Shown one piece after another: positions 23,538 to 27,412 of a stretch of DNA of 27,412 bases (position 1 is its first letter; each line of letters opens with the position of its first letter). The stretch covers positions 1 to 27,412 of the forward strand of contig JAERMP010000031.1 of assembly GCA_016844515.1 (NCBI GenBank). The letters are read 5' to 3'. Below the pieces are notes generated by a model. That model ran no database searches, had not been told where the DNA came from, and saw nothing but the letters and a program-made list of their open reading frames with translations. The stretch comes from Thermoleophilia bacterium. Its GTDB lineage: Bacteria; Actinomycetota; Thermoleophilia; Gaiellales; Gaiellaceae. The position numbers were made by a program, and so were the translations under genes.

Positions 23538-23638
23538 CGGAGCGGCTGTCCGTGCTCGCGTTCGCGGCCCTTCTCGTTGCGGCGATCATCGGGATCGCGT
23601 TCGCGCTCGGCTACGGGATCGGCAAGCTTCTACTATGA
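23525..23638 (+). CDS. 37-residue single-helix membrane protein
   Basis: GTG at 23525 lies inside the end of folC (13 nt overlap). The frame encodes a basic/polar start VARVTERL, one strong helix (SVLAFAALLVAAIIGIAFAL) and a short GYGIGKLLL end. The TGA at 23636-23638 overlaps the next ATG as ATGA. A tiny membrane protein at this place fits the compact folC-ndk gene order. Function unknown. Confidence 0.6.
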   Translation: MARVTERLSVLAFAALLVAAIIGIAFALGYGIGKLLL

Positions 23639-24128
23639 CCCTCGCCGTGGTGCCGCTCGCATTGTCTCTCGACTCGCCTGACTGGACCCTGCTCCGAAAT
23701 CTCGGAATCGGTCTCGTCGTCGTCCTCTGGCTCGCGACCGCGTACTGGACCTTCAAGGATGCACGCCGCCGGATCGAGGATCCGTGGCTGATCGCCCTGG
23801 CGACTCTGGTCGGGCTCTTCCCGCCCTTCCTCGGGCCGATCATCTACATGTTCTTCCGGCCGCCGGAGTACATCCAGGACGCCCGCGAGCGCGAGCTCGA
23901 GATCAAGGCGATGCGGTGTGCCGCGCCCGAGTCGAGCCGTCGTACCTCGTGTGCCCGGTGTGCACCACGCGCTTGAAGCAGGCTTGTCCTGGGTGCGGGC
24001 AGCCGCTCGAGTCGCTCTGGCAGGTTTGCCCGTACTGCGCGACGGAGATCCCGCCGGGGATTCCGTCGTTCGAAGATGTCTCGCCGTCGGCGCGTAGAGC
24101 GGCGCGGCGATCCAAGACCGACATCTGA
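23635..24128 (+). pseudogene. Zinc-ribbon membrane protein interrupted by a frameshift
   Basis: From ATG 23635 one frame encodes two membrane helices (NLGIGLVVVLWLATAYWTF and WLIALATLVGLFPPFLGPII), then the conserved-looking YMFFRPPEYIQDARERELEI, and runs into a stop at 23974-23976. The downstream frame carries the expected zinc ribbons: RARVEPSYLVCPVC, then CPGC and CPYC, ending at TGA 24126-24128. The switch falls at about 23911-23925, at CGGTGTG (23914-23920). Restoring a second tandem CGGTGTG would rebuild in-frame C-x2-C (MRCAVCRARVEP). A 7 bp slippage deletion is thus a neat explanation. Sequencing error or programmed shifting are alternatives. Intact, it would be about 166 residues, membrane-bound, with the ribbons in the cytoplasm. 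Confidence 0.7.
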
Positions 24129-24196
24129 GGTGACACTCGCGCCGCGGTCGCGAACGGGACCGCGCTTCAGGGATCCTCGCGTGCAGGACACAACGC

Positions 24197-24202
24197 TAGA
24201 CT
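24197..24202 (+). promoter_or_regulatory. -10 box close to the ndk start (near-leaderless)
   Basis: TAGACT lies 9 nt before the ATG at 24212 with no Shine-Dalgarno between them, implying a leaderless or near-leaderless mRNA. The -35 is not clear. Confidence 0.4.
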
Positions 24203-24211
24203 CGCGGCCGC

Positions 24212-24628
24212 ATGGCCCGCGAGACCACCCTCGTCCTCGTCAAGCCCGACGGAATGGAGCGTCGCCTGGCCGGCGAGATCATCGCGCGCTTCGAGCGCCG
24301 CGGTCTCGAGCTGCGTGGCGCGCGCCTGTTGAAGATCTCGAAGTCGATGGCGCGCGAGCACTACGCGGAGCACAAGGGCAAGCCGTTCTTCGCATCGCTC
24401 GTCGAGTTCATCACGTCCGGGCCCGTCTTGGCCCTGGCAGTGAGCGGCGAGTCAGCGATCTCCGTCGTTCGCACGATGATGGGCGCCACGAACCCGCTCG
24501 ATTCGGCGCCCGGGACGATCCGTGGCGACTTCGCGCTCGAGCTCTCGGAGAACATCGTCCACGGCTCGGACTCGAAGGCGAGCGCGCGTCGCGAGCTGGC
24601 GCTGTTCTTCCCCGATGGCCTTGTCTGA
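24212..24628 (+). CDS. ndk: Nucleoside diphosphate kinase
   Basis: A 138-residue enzyme transferring the gamma-phosphate of NTPs to NDPs through a phosphohistidine. Seen: N-terminal ETTLVLVKPDGMERRLAGEI, the GPVLALAVSGE strand, RTMMGATNPLDSAPGTIRGD (87-106), and the active site ENIVHGSDS with phospho-acceptor His117. Length and motifs are normal for a bacterial NDK. The ATG at 24212 matches the family N-terminus exactly. The end of the gene overlaps the first methyltransferase gene by 8-14 nt, depending on which start that gene uses. Confidence 0.97.
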   Translation: MARETTLVLVKPDGMERRLAGEIIARFERRGLELRGARLLKISKSMAREHYAEHKGKPFFASLVEFITSGPVLALAVSGESAISVVRTMMGATNPLDSAPGTIRGDFALELSENIVHGSDSKASARRELALFFPDGLV

Positions 24629-25400
24629 CGACTACGCGACCCGTAACCGCGATCTCTGGACGCAGACGAACGACGAGTACACCGGCGAGCACGCCGCGCG
24701 AGCGTGGGCGCGCGACGAGATCACGTGGGGCATCTTTGGGATCCCCGAGCGGGAGCTAGCGGTCCTTGGCGACGTCGCTGGGCTTGACGTAATCGAGCTC
24801 GGTTGCGGGACGGCGTACTTCTCCGCATGGTTGGCGAAGCGTGGCGCTCGGCCTGTCGGAGTCGACGTCACTCCCGCGCAGCTGGAGACGGCGCGCCGCT
24901 GTCAGCGTGAGTTCGGGCTCGACTTCCCGCTCATCGAGGCGAACGCCGAGGAGGTATCGCTCCCCGACGCGAGCTTCGACCTCGCCGTCTCCGAGTACGG
25001 CGCGAGCCTGTGGTGCGACCCGTATAAGTGGGTTCCGGAGGCGGCGCGGCTGTTGAGACCAGGCGGGCGGCTGGTCTTCCTGACCAACAGCATGCTCGTC
25101 ACCCTCACGGTCCCGGAGGGGGAGGGATACGCGACGGAGACGCTCCTCCGTCCGCAGAAGGGGATGCATCGGGTGGAGTGGGCGGACCAGGACGGCGTTG
25201 AGTTCCACATCGGGCACGGCGAGTGGATCCGCGTTCTTCGGGATAGCGGATTCGCGGTCGAGGGCCTCACCGAGCTGTACGCCCCTGAGGGCGCTAAGAC
25301 GCATCCGTACTACGACGTGGCTACCGCGGACTGGGCCAGGAAATGGCCCGCGGAGGACATGTGGGTGGCGCGGAATGTCGAGGAAAACCCGCTTGTCTGA
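24615..25400 (+). CDS. SAM-dependent class I methyltransferase, copy 1
   Basis: A 261-residue protein with a Methyltransf_11/25-type fold. Motif I is VIELGCGTAYFSAWLA (59-74), the acidic SAM-ribose loop is VGVDVTP (81-87), motif III NAEEVSLPDASFDLAVS follows, and RLLRPGGRLVF (145-155) forms the post-motif strand. The N-terminal YATRNRDLWTQTNDEYTGEH and C-terminal TADWARKWPAEDMWVAR are shared with copy 2. The substrate is unknown. ATG 24615 gives a 14 nt overlap with ndk. A TTG at 24621, in the TTGTCTGA sequence that recurs at copy 2, is a credible alternative start. Confidence 0.88.
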   Translation: MALSDDYATRNRDLWTQTNDEYTGEHAARAWARDEITWGIFGIPERELAVLGDVAGLDVIELGCGTAYFSAWLAKRGARPVGVDVTPAQLETARRCQREFGLDFPLIEANAEEVSLPDASFDLAVSEYGASLWCDPYKWVPEAARLLRPGGRLVFLTNSMLVTLTVPEGEGYATETLLRPQKGMHRVEWADQDGVEFHIGHGEWIRVLRDSGFAVEGLTELYAPEGAKTHPYYDVATADWARKWPAEDMWVARNVEENPLV

Positions 25401-26135
25401 GCCCGACTACGTCGCGCGGAACCGCGACCTCTGGACGACGAGCAACGCCGAGTACACCGGACCCTCCGCTCCGCGAGCGTGGGCCGAGGAGGAGCACACT
25501 TGGGGCGCGTTCGGCGTGCCGGAGCGCGAGGCGGGTTTTGCGCTTGGCGACGTCGCGGGGCTGGATGTGGTCGAGCTCGGCTGCGGAACGGCCTTTTTCT
25601 CCGCGTGGCTGGCGAAACAGGGCGCGCGACCGGTGGGCGTCGACGTCACCCCTGCGCAGCTCGAGACCGCTCGTGAACTTCAGCGAGAAACGGGCATTGA
25701 GTTTCCGCTCATCGAGGCGAACGCAGAAGACGTACCGCTTCCCGACGCGTCGTTCGATCTCGCTGTCTCCGAGCACGGAGCGAGCAGCTGGTGCGATTCG
25801 TACCGTTGGATCCCGGAGGCACACCGGCTGCTCCGCCCCGGCGGCCGTCTCGTGTTCCTGAGAAGCAGCCCGCTCAACATCCTTTGCGCAGTCGAAGAGC
25901 CCGACTCGACCTCCGAGACTCTCCAGCGCCCGCAGCGTGGAATGCATCGGCTCGAGTGGTCGGACGGAGGCGTCGAGTTCCATCTCGCGCACGGCGACAT
26001 GTTCCGTCTGCTTCGTGACACGGGCTTCGAGGTCGAGGATCTGATCGAGCTCTACGCACCCGAGGGCGCGCAGACGCACGAGTACTACTCGGCCGTGACC
26101 GCCGACTGGGCGCGGCAGTGGCCTTCCGAGGAGAT

Positions 26136-26160
<25 letters not shown>
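25375..26160 (+). CDS. SAM-dependent class I methyltransferase, copy 2 (tandem duplicate)
   Basis: A 261-residue paralogue of the preceding gene, collinear over its full length: YVARNRDLWTTSNAEYTG, VVELGCGTAFFSAWLA (motif I), VGVDVTPAQLETAR, IEANAEDVPLPDASFDLAVS, RLLRPGGRLVFL, and a C-terminal TADWARQWPSEEIWAARKTG. ATG 25375 (MSRKTRLSEPDY) overlaps copy 1 by 26 nt. A TTG at 25393 is the equivalent of the alternative start of copy 1. The middle third (SSPLNILCAVEEPDSTSET) diverges most from copy 1, which may reflect a different substrate. It is followed by maf with an overlap of about 25 nt. Confidence 0.88.

Positions 26161-27412
<1,252 letters not shown>

Overview
The window is high-GC DNA with dense, often overlapping genes, many GTG starts and several predicted leaderless promoters. 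Its right end carries the order folC, small membrane protein, zinc-ribbon membrane protein, ndk, methyltransferases, maf, mreB, and its left end carries the 3' part of valS. This order and composition point to an actinobacterium, most likely of the Thermoleophilia type. That placement is inferred from protein style and gene order, not from a marker tree.

valS and folC are neighbours in many actinobacteria. Here they are separated by about 20.7 kb of accessory DNA (about 1769-22475). From left to right it holds: a 405 bp non-coding stretch with a long inverted repeat; two leftward peptidoglycan hydrolases (a GH25 lysozyme and a larger protein with a peptidoglycan-binding region and an M15-type zinc site); a rightward membrane protein with an IPT/TIG domain; and then a rightward operon of seven genes and a leader ORF (6166-15887). 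The operon encodes three tandem old-yellow-enzyme-like flavoproteins, a membrane-bound calcineurin-like metallophosphoesterase, a patatin-like phospholipase, a cholesterol-oxidase-like GMC oxidoreductase with a four-cysteine motif, and a second metallophosphoesterase. Every junction in it is a 4-nt ATGA or GTGA overlap, so the proteins are probably made in linked amounts. A good promoter lies at 6098-6127. The enzymes suggest redox and ester/phosphate remodelling of a lipid or isoprenoid/steroid-like substrate, possibly at the membrane. The substrate is unknown.

From 15888 to 18150 lies a gene graveyard. It contains the C-terminal stub of a second copy of the four-helix membrane protein found intact at 18151-19512, a SIR2-like N-terminus joined out of frame to a WD40 C-terminus (best read as an internally deleted SIR2-STAND-WD40 defence-type gene), an apparently intact DUF5995-like gene, and fragments of a GMC oxidoreductase and of another unassigned protein. 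Next come the divergent pair of the four-helix membrane protein (-) and a complete SIR2-like protein (+), then an endonuclease/exonuclease/phosphatase-family protein (-) and a frameshifted small membrane protein (-).

From 22476 the window returns to housekeeping genes: folC, a 37-residue membrane protein, a zinc-ribbon membrane protein broken by a frameshift, ndk, two tandem duplicated SAM-dependent methyltransferases, maf, and the 5' part of mreB, which runs off the right edge. I saw no rRNA, tRNA, CRISPR array or transposase gene.
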